From Eupeodes corollae (lineage: Eukaryota > Arthropoda > Insecta > Diptera > Syrphidae), in assembly GCF_945859685.1 (NCBI RefSeq), contig NC_079149.1, forward strand, positions 3,569,118 to 3,633,117: a stretch of 64,000 nucleotides of DNA. Reading direction: 5' to 3'. The translations under genes were made by a program, and so were the position numbers. This document shows, in pieces, positions 25,736 to 36,923 of the stretch. How positions within the stretch are numbered: position 1 is the first letter of the stretch; each line of letters begins with the position of its first letter. The notes under the pieces were generated by a model that did not search any database, was not told the DNA's origin, and saw only the letters and a list, made by a program, of their open reading frames with translations.

Positions 25736-28734
25736 TTTTTTTTTTTGAAAAAAAATTGCAAAACACACAAAACACTGAAAAAGTCACGTCACCAAAAAAT
25801 AGATTTTAAAAAATGAAGCTGTCCACTAAATTGTAGCTTTATCGTAATTTGTTCAGTTTGATTTGTTCTATTGTGGCAACATAACAACCCAGACTATTAA
25901 TATTTTTGTTTCATCTTAAATGAGGTCAAAGCTCATGCAAGGGTCAAAGACCAAATAATAGTAACTTATTATTTCTTGACAACAAATAAAGTTATAAAAT
26001 ACTTGAATGACAACATTGTATCGCGTGGACGCCATACAGCAGACTAAGACTTTGTTCAACTTGACGTGCACTTGACAACTTCATGTGAAACTCTGTTTCT
26101 GATTGATATAAACCAAAAAAAAAACTATTAACAAATTGACAAATAGTCAGAATTCTTAACATTATTATTTTAAACAAAAATAAGTCTACTTAATACAAAT
26201 TAAATCTCCAAGAAAGATAATTCTCAAATGCTATAAGTATGATTAAATTCTTTTGATATTAAATTATTTATAAATATAAATCAAGCTTTGTCTATGCTAT
26301 CGTTTAAAAAATAAGCCAAACAAAATTATAATCAGTTCAAGTACCCACTTAGTCAAAAATATATACAAATTTTCTTGCTGAGATTTGTTTGAAAAAAAAA
26401 ATTGGTAATAATATAAAATGAGTTAATTGATTAAAAAAGTACTACATATATTATTTCTTTTAATAAAATGTACTTAATTAATGCAAAGTACACAATTTTA
26501 TACGAAGCAACGCCATACGGCTCAGATAGTTTGAATTACCGACTAAGCTACTTACAATCAAAAATTGAGATCCAGTCATATTGCAAATTAAGTTCGATGT
26601 TATAACCACTTTTTGTTTTAACTTAAATTCACGCTCACAATATTTTTTCAATCACGTGAGTTATTCGACTCTTATAAAAATTGTTTGATTCACTTTAAAG
26701 TCGATGATAATGATGATAGAGTATAGCTCTTGCTTAGTAGATAGGTTGGTATACGCCAAGGACAAATATATTTTATTGTTAAGTATTCTAACTCGATACC
26801 ATAACGCGACGATGGACAATGCCACTGCTGCTAAAGTCTCTTCACTCACGAACTTCTATAGATTTAAGATTCTCCAAAAAATGTCCGAGAAATGACAAAT
26901 GGAGTGGAAACTTTTGAACAAATTTAACATCATTATCCGCCGACTACGAATTCGAATCCAAAAGCCAAAATAGAATTTTTTTGTCTTTTCAATTTTAAAT
27001 TATGTTACTAAGCCATTCGACATATTTCACAACGAATAAAATAAAAAAGAAACAATTTAATTTATTCAAATTATCCGAAATCACCTGAGGACATATTGAT
27101 TGTTTTCTTATTTATTTTCGGTTTTCAATTTTAAAAATACAGGTAGTAAAATAATTAATATTGATTATGTTGTGTATTCCGTTCAGAAGGAATAACACAA
27201 ATCTTCCGTAGCCGATTCGATATAAACAAAAATTTATAAATCCTAACCCGAAGGCTTCTTGGCTTCTCGCTCAGCACAACTGTTAAGGACAGCCAAAGCC
27301 AAAGCAGTGTTATTTTTGTGTTCTTCGTCTTTCTAATATAATTTTATCAAACGCCACTGCGCGCTTCACAATCAAAATTCATATAAATGAATCATAGACC
27401 GGAATAATTGAATTTTTTTCTTCTCTTTTCTGTCTTCGATATGGAGCCGTAGCGGAGCGGCGACGATGGTAGCTGTTAGCTGGTAGAGACCAAAGTGGAA
27501 AAAAACCAAAGCCAAAACAAAAGCTGGTATAGCTATAACGAAACGATATCGGTTAGATGGTTTGGTAGGTTGGATGGATGGCGGCCGCCGGCTTCAACTT
27601 CGCAACTATCACTAGTTTTTGTACCACGCCACGGCAACTGTTGTTGGCCAACACTGGGAGCAGCCGGCTAAAGTGTACCCCAATGACACTGATAGATCAG
27701 ACGCGAACTCATGTTCGACGGCGACGACGACAACGAAGGCGATGGCTTCGATGACGATGACGTTGGTGATGATGGCGATGCTTTGGCTTAAAACTATAGG
27801 AGTGTTTTTGTTTTTTTTTTTTGAAAAAGCCATAACTTTCTATGAAAGCTTGCTTGAATGGGAAGGAGGGTATAAGGAGGAGGTATTTGGGTATTGATTT
27901 GTGGTGGGCTTGGGTTTGGGATCCAAACAATGATGGTTCGAGAGGGTAGTTGTTGTTTTTCAGAAATTTCTATGGATTCTCACAATAATGGGAAATTTCT
28001 TTTTCTTTTCGGTTCTATGGATGACGGTATATCCACAGGTATACCTTGTGTAGGTACTTTTTCCAAAAAGGAACACAATAGGAGCACAGCACACGTGTGG
28101 ATACGGATAGGGGATACAAAATAAAATTAAAGGAGGGCCACGGCAGAGTACGGAACTTGGATAGGACCATCAGGCTCGGTAATAATACAAAATACTATTT
28201 GTCTTTTGTTTTTTGGTCTTTTTTTGGGAGGAAGGTAGGTTACGTCTCAAAAACATGAAAGTACTTTCAATTATTGAGGGTAATTTTGGATTTCGAAATT
28301 TGTGTGTAGATACGTAGCTAGTTAACAAAAAGAAAGGGGGTTTGTCTTACATTTGACAAAGGAAATCATTGATATACACAGCTGCCATTATATAGAAAGA
28401 TGATGTCATGTATTTAAGTAAATTAAATTGTTACGTTGTGATTGTGACACATAAATATTCATGATTTATAAATTTTGAATATTTAGGTATTAATTAAATG
28501 TTTGTCTCTAGCATTAAAAAATGAATAGTTCAGAAATATGTAAAAGAAATTCTTACGACTATGACAATTAATTGTTAGAAAAGGAACCGAATTTGATTTA
28601 TGTATATGCGTTAACTTAAGAATTTATTTCTAATCAAAACAAGTCCAAGAAAGGATAAAGAGCAAGGTTCACTGAGAAAATAAGAAGAAGAGTTTTTTTT
28701 AAGTTCAAAAATATCATAGAGAAATAGATTTTCA
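25736..28734. other. Intron DNA with one GC-rich island
   Basis: No gene is seen. Three overlapping short open frames lie at 27612-27930, in a GC-rich stretch with GACGACGACAACG-type triplets; their codon content follows the triplet repeats and they match no family I know. Confidence 0.35.
27430..27790. promoter_or_regulatory. GC-rich island, possible alternative promoter or enhancer
   Basis: The block contains GATGGCGGCCGCCGGC, a CCACGGCAACTGTTGTTGG phrase and long GAC/GAT triplet runs, in contrast to the AT-rich flanks. Read on the minus strand it includes ATCTATCAGTGTCATTG, where TCAGTG resembles an arthropod initiator. That would suit an alternative FAM13 transcript start within the intron, but no matching splice donor is evident. 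Confidence 0.2.
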
Positions 28735-28781
28735 AAACAAAACGTTTTGGGAACGTATTAGGAACATGTTAGGAATACTCT
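28735..28781. repeat. 11-bp minisatellite, first block
   Basis: About four degenerate units of GAACGTATTGG are visible (AACGTTTTGG, GAACGTATTAG, GAACATGTTAG, GAATACTC). The array stops exactly where the SINE begins, and further blocks lie at 30085 and 31244. This suggests one array split by insertions. Confidence 0.6.
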
Positions 28782-28980
28782 TGGCGTGATGGTTATTGCG
28801 TAGTATTGGGTTCAATCCCTGCCAGTTTTTTTGACGGGTACTGCCTCTTCAGAGGAATTGAAAAACCCTATAAGAGTAATTTTTGTCATGAAATGTGCTT
28901 TCTCAAATTATCCGTTCGGATTTAGGTTACAACCGTAGGTTCTTTTCATCTCAAACAACATTACTTTCTCGCAGAAATGT
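28782..28980 (+). mobile_element. tRNA-derived SINE, nearly full length
   Basis: The head reads TGGCGTGATGGTTATTGCG (box A-like), then GGGTTCAATCCCTGCC (box B), the split RNA polymerase III promoter inherited from a tRNA. The body then shows GGGTACTGCCTCTTC, AAGAGTAATTTTTGTCATGA and CCGTTCGGATTTAGG, in the same order as the copy at 54499-54806. No open frame is present; such elements depend on a LINE reverse transcriptase. The copy has diverged and lacks a clear 3' microsatellite tail. Confidence 0.75.
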
Positions 28981-29214
28981 AATAAGTAAGTTATTCATTT
29001 ATTTACATTTCAATATAAAAAAGTAGAACACAAATTATGAATTTAAGAGCTATGGCTAAGCCGTCAGCCTGGTTGACAAGTTTATAAATGTTTATTTTAA
29101 AATCTAATTAAATTTTCAATAATCAACAAAAAAGAACTAAAATTTCAAACGTATTCTGATATCAATAACATCCTATACTTGTAAACTGTTTTTAAGAAAT
29201 TGCTTAGGGTTTCC

Positions 29215-29960
29215 CAGTCACACTCGTGTAGAAGTTGGATAGTTTCCTACATATTTAATGATTGTTTTCCAAAGGAAATTTGCCTTTGTGCTTTGAATAT
29301 TGGGCATATACTTATGATATGAAAGCAATCTTCTTTCGACTCTGAGTTGCAAAGCGTAAAGAATATATAAGGGTTACCATTTAAGGAAAGGAGCTCACAC
29401 CTTGCTTTGAATATCACTGATATTTCATCATAGCTAAGTAAGTCGTGAAAGTAGTTTTTCTTGCTTAGATTAAAATTAAGCTGACTGTATAAAATTCTAC
29501 TTTGAGAATTCCGAGCCTTAACGATGAAGACATCTCGAATAGAGCCTTCGTTTTTCTGAATAATGCGGTAAAGTGTGTCTTTCAAATTACGTTCGGTATC
29601 CACATCAATATGTAAGGTTTCCCCACAAGCGTTAACCAGTCCTTATTCCTCAACTCATACAAAAGTAGTTATTTTGAAAGCCTTGATTCCTCATAATGAC
29701 AGCATACCTTTATTATGATGTCAGCCAGTGACTTGAGTGTACTTGTCAAGAGTTTGGGTAGTCCGCTCTCCAAATATACCGCGTAACAGGGAGTATTACG
29801 GGGTAGGTTGAAGAGTTTCTCAATTTCCTCGTACTCATATGACCCTTAAACTTGAGGTTGATTGATTTGACTACTGCATTGAATATGTTATATTTTGCAG
29901 ATAAAATTATTCTTTTATTGGAAAACACATTTTTCCATGATAGGTTAAGCAAGCTTTGAG
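29215..29960 (-). pseudogene. LINE reverse transcriptase C-terminal fragment with zinc-knuckle
   Basis: The minus strand encodes LSWKNVFSNKR, then LSAKYNIFNAVVKSI, then after frame changes LHIDVDTERNLKDTLYRIIQ, and ends with FTLCNSESKEDCFHIISICP. The last block is a C-x-(n)-C-x(4)-H-x(4)-C arrangement, the zinc-binding motif after the reverse transcriptase of many insect non-LTR elements (R1/I-like). Several stops break the frame. The catalytic part is absent. The left limit is placed just after the last coding trace. Confidence 0.6.
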
Positions 29961-30084
29961 AGCTATTGGCTTTTCGGTTAGGTGTTTGTTGAAATTTAAA
30001 GCCGGATTTCGTCTAACTTCCGAATATTTGAAATCTTTAGCTGTTTCTAGAAAATTACTATTTTTTTCTGAAGCCAGCTTGAAT

Positions 30085-30235
30085 GGGGAACGAATCGAAA
30101 ACGTTTTGAAAACTTATTTTAAAGATAATAGAACGCATTGGCATTGTATTGCCAATGGAACGTATTGGAACGTATTTTAAACGTATTGGAAACGTTTTGA
30201 GAATTTATAGGGAACGTATTCAGAACATATTAATA
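30085..30235. repeat. 11-bp minisatellite, second block
   Basis: Units such as GGAACGTATTG, GAACGTATTTTA, AACGTATTGGA and AACGTTTTGA follow one another with a period close to 11 bases. The block ends at the 3' terminus of the jockey LINE on its right. The period and consensus match the blocks at 28735 and 31244. Confidence 0.65.
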
Positions 30236-31140
30236 ATGTTTTTTTGTATTTATTTATTTATTTCATCAGTCAAGTACAATCTCTTTTAGACTTACATACT
30301 TAATTATAATGTTTAAATTAAATCTTAAAGAAAATGGGAAAAAAGTTACAGTTCCTCCAACCAAACTTAAATCAGTTTACTAGGAACCACAAAGAAGTCT
30401 TGTTCCAACAAGATTTTGCTAACACTTGGAGATATTCAGGCAGTTATCTTCCCATCACTGAAAAATACAATTGAGGTCATCTTCTAAAAGATTGCAATCA
30501 AGTGAACAATTGATACGTTTGTAAATTTTCAAATCGTCAGGAAATAGTACATTTTAAGAAATTTTGACAAAGTCGAATAGGTCGTTTATAAAAAGAATAA
30601 TCAAAAGTGGTCCGAGATGGATTCCTTGTGGAACTCCTGAACTGTGTACGATCTTCTGAATATTAATCTAACCTTTTCAATAATTGAGAATAAAAACAAG
30701 GTGCTCTGGTTTTTTCTTTAAATATGTAACACGTTATGCTTACCCCGTGTAAAAGTGTGAAAAAAGGAAAAGTTAGTTTTAGTTGATCATTGACTTACAA
30801 ACCCTTGTTGATTATGTGAAATCCCTTGCTTAATATTTTCATACAATATTTTTTAACAATGTCTTCAAAAATGTTTCGAATAGTTTGAAGCTTTGAAGTC
30901 GGTCTTCAGTTAGGGACATCCTGCTTCGAGTGTATTTTATGAATTGACGTAATGATTGAAGTTTTCCAAGTATATAAGAACTCACCAAGACTGAGCAATA
31001 AATTAAATATTTTTAAAGAGGTTTCGAAAGACCATATCTGCAGAATTTTAAGAAGATATGATCAATTTCATCACTGTCTTGTTTTTTATTGTCGTCCAAA
31101 GACGAAAGTTCTTCCAAAACTTCTTAATTCAATTTAACCT
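30236..31140 (-). pseudogene. Jockey-type LINE, 3' part, degraded
   Basis: The 3' end is an A-rich ATAAATAAATAAATA tail at 30236-30260 (minus strand). Upstream on that strand are SGVPQGIHLGPLLI (motif B), LFINDLFDFV, then LFPDDLKIYK (motif C, PDD replacing the usual ADD) and LLEDDLNCIF, all typical of jockey-clade reverse transcriptase. Frameshifts and stops are common. Traces of the fingers domain continue to about 31020; the 5' boundary towards 31140 is uncertain. It lies between blocks two and three of the 11-bp array and so may have inserted into it. Confidence 0.65.
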
Positions 31141-31243
31141 AAATATGTTATTGGCTGTTTTTTTCTGAATAGGAAATATTACAAATTTTTTTTTCATCGC
31201 ATGAAATTTTATCTTCAAACCTCATGTTGAGGGGTGAACCATA

Positions 31244-31577
31244 TTGTGAAAGTGTTGGAAACGTATTGCAGGCATATTGAGAACGTTTAAAAAACGTATT
31301 TGGAACGTATAGCGAATGTTTAAAGAACATATTGGGAACGTATTGAGAACCTATTGGCAACGTTTTGGGATCATATTAAGAGCGTATTAAAATGTTTTGC
31401 GAACATAGATCGTATTTCAATCGTATTGGGTTTATTGGAAACGAATTAAGTTTTTAGGTACGTATTGAGAACATTCAAAGAACGTATTAGAAACGTAGTG
31501 TGAATGTTTGGTGACTTATTAGGAATTCATTGAAAATGTAAAGGAAACATATTGGAAGTGTTAGGAACGTATTTTGA
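31244..31577. repeat. 11-bp minisatellite, main block
   Basis: About 30 units fit a GAACGTATTGG consensus at an 11-base period, for example GAACGTATTGG, GAACGTATTGA, GAACCTATTGG, CAACGTTTTGG and GAGCGTATTAA in succession. Divergence is high towards the right, where the unit decays to forms such as GAATGTTTGGT. The minus-strand open frame over its left part is a by-product: three units make 33 bases, so an 11-residue pattern repeats. Confidence 0.75.
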
Positions 31578-31841
31578 AGATGATTTAATCGTCTTGGAGA
31601 TGATTTGCATCGCAGAACAATTTTTAGGTAAACTAAACTGTTATTGCATTTAGAATCCAATATGTCCAGTGAAATAAATTCAGAGTACATTCACTTCACT
31701 AATATTTAATGATTTTTTTTACACCTTTGGTTGGTTTTAAGACTTATAGGTTCTCAAATGAACAACACAACGATAACACCCTTAAATTAATTATTCTTAA
31801 CAAAAACTTTAATGAATTAAATATTTTAGAAGTTATGTAGT

Positions 31842-31965
31842 CTTGGGTTCGATCCCTGCCTGTGCCACCTAAAAGTTTTATTCACTGGTACTGCCTCTTG
31901 CCAGAAATTGACAAATTCTCCAAGAGTAATTCTTGGTTCCCTACGGACTGGTGCGCCACCTAATT
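31842..31965 (+). mobile_element. tRNA-derived SINE, internally deleted copy
   Basis: Box B is intact (GGGTTCGATCCCTGCC) and is followed by TGTGCCACCTAAAAG, CTGGTACTGCCTCTTGCC and AGAGTAATTCTTGG. It then jumps directly to the 3' block TTCCCTACGGACTGGTGCG. Compared with the copy at 54499, box A and about 100 central bases are missing. Confidence 0.7.
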
Positions 31966-34900
31966 TATATATTTATCAACTTTGTGCAAAAAGTAAAATA
32001 AACATTTTTTGATGAGCTGCATGACTGACACATAACTAAAACAAATTTATAAACAAAAAAAAAACTTCATTTTCTCGACTGATATGCAAATCATTGTACT
32101 TGGTTACTCCTAACGTTAGTTTATCCGGTCCTAGAAAGAGGACTTTACAGGAATCGTGTAGGAAATTATAAAACAAGTTATCCCCATAATTCAAATTATT
32201 CGGAATTTCTTCAAACTAAGACGATTTTTCAGCGAATGAAAAACCTACAAATCACCTCCAAAATTTGTACATCTAAAATTACCTCAGGAACAGAAGGATT
32301 TAGTCTAAAGCTTTTATTTTGGGGCAACCTTTATAAAATGAATTATTACTCAAGCAAAAGCATCGTCGGATTCCCATATAATTCCCATTTAAAAAAACAG
32401 ACAATAAAAACGTAAATCAAACCCCACAAAATCTTTAAAATTAACTAATTTTAAATCTCAAAGCATAACAATAATTCCGATCCGTCTGTCATGAATTTAA
32501 TTAACTTAAACAATAAAGCAAATAATTTATACAAGCCATTCCTAGTACCTATACTTAATTGTCAAGTTCAAATAATTAACAACCAATTTTTATAAGAATC
32601 TAACCCAATTACTGACAAATCAGCGATCATTCAATAATGTATAAATTATCATGCCAATTATTTTCTCCTCCAATAAAATTTATATTCTGAAAACAGCTTC
32701 TACTGTTCTATTTATGTAAATATATATGTACGTATGTTTGTAGGTATACTTTTCTAAAGATACTCAATGTAAATCTCAAGGCAATTAAAATTTATAAATT
32801 GAAATAATAAACTCAAACCCGTGAGACTTTGGAAAATCATCATATCGTTCGTTCTCTTGGCTTTATCTCAATAATTGATTTGATTGTTTTGAAAAAGATT
32901 TGAATTAGAGCAAAGATTTACATAAATCATCCATATATTGTGTATTTTCCTAAAAATAAATATACACATACATACATATGTATGTACATAAGTAGTCATC
33001 TCATAATTTCATCATTTAACACACATGTCACCAGGCAGATGACAAGGATTCTACATATCCATATCCATATTAAAGGACAACAAGGATCATGACACCTCCA
33101 ATGATGGAAATTTTCACACTTCTGACATTTGATTCGAATATATGTATATGTATGTAAGCTTTGAATGAGGCACATCTTGAAAATAGAACAAAAACATATC
33201 AACGATAGAAATTGGATTCAAAAAGATGTCTTCACCCACAAATATGATTTTTTTTTAAATAAGAAAAATAAACTTCAAGCGAAATCGACATCAACTTATA
33301 TGTACAAGCGTAATATTGGCATAAGGCAAAAATCAACTTCAGACGGAATCTAATCAATTCAAGATTCGAAAACAGTTTCTTCTCGTTTGAAGATAGAAAA
33401 AAATAAAATAAATAAATTGACACCTTTAACAAGCTCCCGATCCGAAGCGATGACTGACGTCATAAGGAATTTCATTTGTACAAATACAAAAATTTGTATT
33501 TGATTTTTATTTAGTTGAATGCGTAGAATAACCTGAGAGATTCTATTTTTATATCAAATGCTATTCCTGAATTTATTGCACTATAGAAGATGCAATGATG
33601 CCAGATGTTGATGATGCAGAAACTATAGATTTGCAAGGTGCTTCATTTCTATAGAAATTCTAAAGTGAAAACAAATCGAATTAAATATAAACCGAGATCG
33701 AGAAAGCATAAATTTAGAATCAAATTTGTACTTTGCAGCGATGAATATATTTTATTTAATTCTTTCGATGCTGGTTGCAGAGACACAGAAATGGAGGAGT
33801 TCACTATATATGTATATAGAAATAACCTAAAAATAAGTTCAATCACTGTAGGAGGCACATTTAGCCCACGGCAAGTACCCACATGTAGAATAGATTCTCA
33901 TTTATAGAAAAGACTATTTCTGAAACTACTTGCAAATTTTAGTTTGTTCTGTCCATTTTTAAAAAGGGGCAAATTGAATTAATCACTTGGAACGGAGTGG
34001 CACAGAAGACAAAACTTATTTAAAATAAAAAAACACCTGTCACTAAAAAGTGAATTATTTAACATAATATTCAAACATTTAAATCAAATAATTTACCTTT
34101 AAATGTTTGTCATTAAAAAATAGACAGACAAAATTAAGAGGAATGGATAATTTGATTAGTTGATTATTTTAATGGAATTATAATGTCTCCGATTTGCTGG
34201 AGGTCATCAGCTTAGAATTTTCGGGTGTGATATGGATTTGCTATCGTTAATTCGAAATATGATTATTTATTCTAATTTGAAAGATCACGAATGTTTTAGT
34301 CTATAGTTCTAGGAAGAAGCAGAAGTTCACAGTTGTTACTTGATATTTTTCGGTAGGCACTGACACAGAAACTTTACTTTCATATTTTTATTTATGTCAT
34401 TTTTCTGGGTTTACTGTCAGCTTCATGGAAATGACGAAGACGGAAAAAGTAATTCTGGACGTAATTAAAGTGTATTAGTCATGGAAGTTACACTTTGTTC
34501 CAAAATGAAATCACAATTTCATAGTTAAGGCGATCCAAAAAAAGTCCAGTCCAGGGTTACATTGCTAAAGTAAGAATAAAACAATGGCGGATCCAGAGGG
34601 GGATCGTAGGGGTCATGACCCCCCCAGGGAGATAATTTGTTTGCTTTTTCCATTCAATTCTAAACTAATCGTATTGCGTTAATGGATATGACCCCGATGA
34701 TAATTTGAATTATTTATTTTTCGTATATGAAAACAGGATTTGTATTTTACTTCCTCAAACTTCATTGCTAAAAGTACTACTTTTAACTGAGGACTGGACC
34801 AAGAACGGAAATTCAGCCTATTCCAAAAACGCAGCACAAATTCATCAACTTTTGACTAACTGACGATCCACGGGGGGTCATATGAGCCAAAAAGTAAAGT

Positions 34901-36923
34901 TGTATAAGTAAATGTGGTTTGTTGTCAAAAACAACAAAATTGTTTGTTTTCACTCAATTTAGAATTTGAAACAACTTAAGTCATGCTTCAAATTATTTTA
35001 ATAAAAATTGTTTCTAAGACCAAGAACAAATATTCAGGTTCTTAAGAAGAAACCTTGAATAAGAGATCATCAATTATATTTTAAGTTGCCTTTAAATTCC
35101 TTAAACTAGCCTTCAATTCTATTATTACATTTTTTTGACACACATAAATAGTGAACATTGAAGTGATTTTTACTCGAGACATAAAGGAACTATATGTCAA
35201 GTTTTGCATTAGTAAACAATTTCGAAGTAGAGCTTTTAATCAAATATGACATTACGATTCCGTTCGTCTGTCTTTCCTGGCTCCTACAGTCCAAACAATT
35301 GTGTTGATTGAAATTAAGGTTTTCAGCCGATTAGCGTAACGCGTTTTTTTCATTTTATTAATACGAAAAATAATGCAGTCCCTAATACTTTCTCTAAATT
35401 TGGTGTTCTTAATTTGGCTTCTTTCTAGAAGAAAAACATATTTTGGTATTGCTCAAGGAGGGTACCCCTCAAAAACCTTTATTTTGTTTTAAAATTTTCT
35501 CAAGAACTAATGGACCGATTTTAATAATCTTCTCTTTCTGTGCAAGCTATTTTTGATGATCAAATGATCAAATCGATGATGATTTTTTATGATCAAAAAT
35601 GAATTTTTTTTTTATTTTTAAAAAGATATTAATTTTGTTTACAAAACTCGATATCTCTGAAAAGGATCAACATTTTTTGACGAAATTTAAATGTTAAATG
35701 TACATACATTTGTAAGCTCTTTATTTAGTACTTATCAAAAATATTTTTCAGACAAACTTTAGAATTTAAATGAATTACGAAAAAAAATAAACTAATCTAA
35801 ATTTTTTGGGAAATGAAATGGCATTTAATTTTTAAAGAAAAACTTATTTTGCAGGTATATTTTTAAATGTTAAAGGGTAGGAAATATTTTTAAAGAGATT
35901 GAATTGATTTTATGTTGAATACAAAAGATCGTAAAAGATCTTAAAAAAGTAAATAAATCTACTTTTGAAGTGAATTTGGTTTGAATACGCTAGAACTGAG
36001 ATATAAAGACGAATTTCAATAATGATGTTCTGAAACGTGTAGTTTGTGAGTGCTACACAAACGTTTCTTCTTTACTATTTTGTTTCTTTTAATTTAATTT
36101 TTTTGTTGAATTATGTACTTAAATGCAAATATTTCCTTAAATTGAAGAACCAAACATTTTTCTCTTCAAAATTTGTAAGGTTTGTTGACTCCTTAAGATC
36201 GAAATACAAATACCTAAGCAGACTGATAGCGATAGTAATAATAGACTATTAAAAATTGAGGTCGAAAAAACTTCGTCAAAAAAAGTCCGACATTTCTTCA
36301 TATCAAATCCTCTCTCATTTTCTGGATTATTGAATTTTTTAGCGTTCTAAGCATAAATAGAAATGGACACAAGAAAAGTTTATTTTATTTTTGGAAAAAA
36401 AGCTACGTTTCAAAACAATTTCCTACATTTCTTACAGTTTTTGGAAGTAGTGGAAACTAGTTTTCCAACAAAATAAATAAGTATAAATTAACACCTGTGA
36501 GGTATTTATTGGCATTCAAAAGAAATTCAAGCTTAAAAGAAAGTCAGAAATGTTTTTATGAGAAGAAACAATTTAATTTTTTTTTAACTTAAATGAGTGT
36601 TCTCCATACCTACAGTAAATTTAGTAAATAATAAAGTTTATTAACATTAATGGTAACATCAAAGCATCTTTGATATTCTAAATTATTAACGCAAAATTAA
36701 AAAAAAAATATGTTTATATTAAAACCGTTTTAGTAGGTTAGTTTATTAAAAAGATGAATTTGTTTATTTTAAATGATTTTTAGCATCTTTCTACTTTGTT
36801 TACTTCGGCATTTATCGAAAAATCAATAGAAATAAAATGCACGCCTGGGTTGCAGGAGTTTGCTCATGTATTCAAAGAGTCTGTTTAAAAAAAATTACTT
36901 TATTTTAAGATTTAAAAAATGTA
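31966..36923. other. Intron DNA with one dispersed-repeat motif, otherwise no gene
   Basis: AT-rich. Open frames at 33165-33353, 33638-33907 and their antisense partners have no recognisable domain. Around 35160-35310 the minus strand carries GTAGGAGCCAGGAAAGACAG, ACGGAATCGT and GCAAAACTTGACATAT. These three phrases recur in the same order at 43250-43380, which marks a second unclassified dispersed repeat. Confidence 0.4.

Noticed and set aside
27612..27930. Overlapping small genes in the GC-rich island
   Set aside because: Open frames exist on both strands in several phases, driven by GAC/GAT triplet runs; no known domain.
28782..28830. Functional tRNA gene
   Set aside because: Boxes A and B are present, but no cloverleaf with an acceptor stem closes around them, and the same head with a shared 200-base body recurs elsewhere, so it is a SINE.
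31148..31360. Protein gene with an 11-residue repeat
   Set aside because: The repeated residues follow directly from 33 bases equalling three 11-bp minisatellite units; no start context or conserved flank.
28735..31577. CRISPR-like array
   Set aside because: The units are 11 bases, contiguous and without spacers, in an insect genome; it is a minisatellite.
33638..33907. Paired sense and antisense open frames as a gene
   Set aside because: Both frames are open over the same bases with no motif, which is common by chance in this composition.
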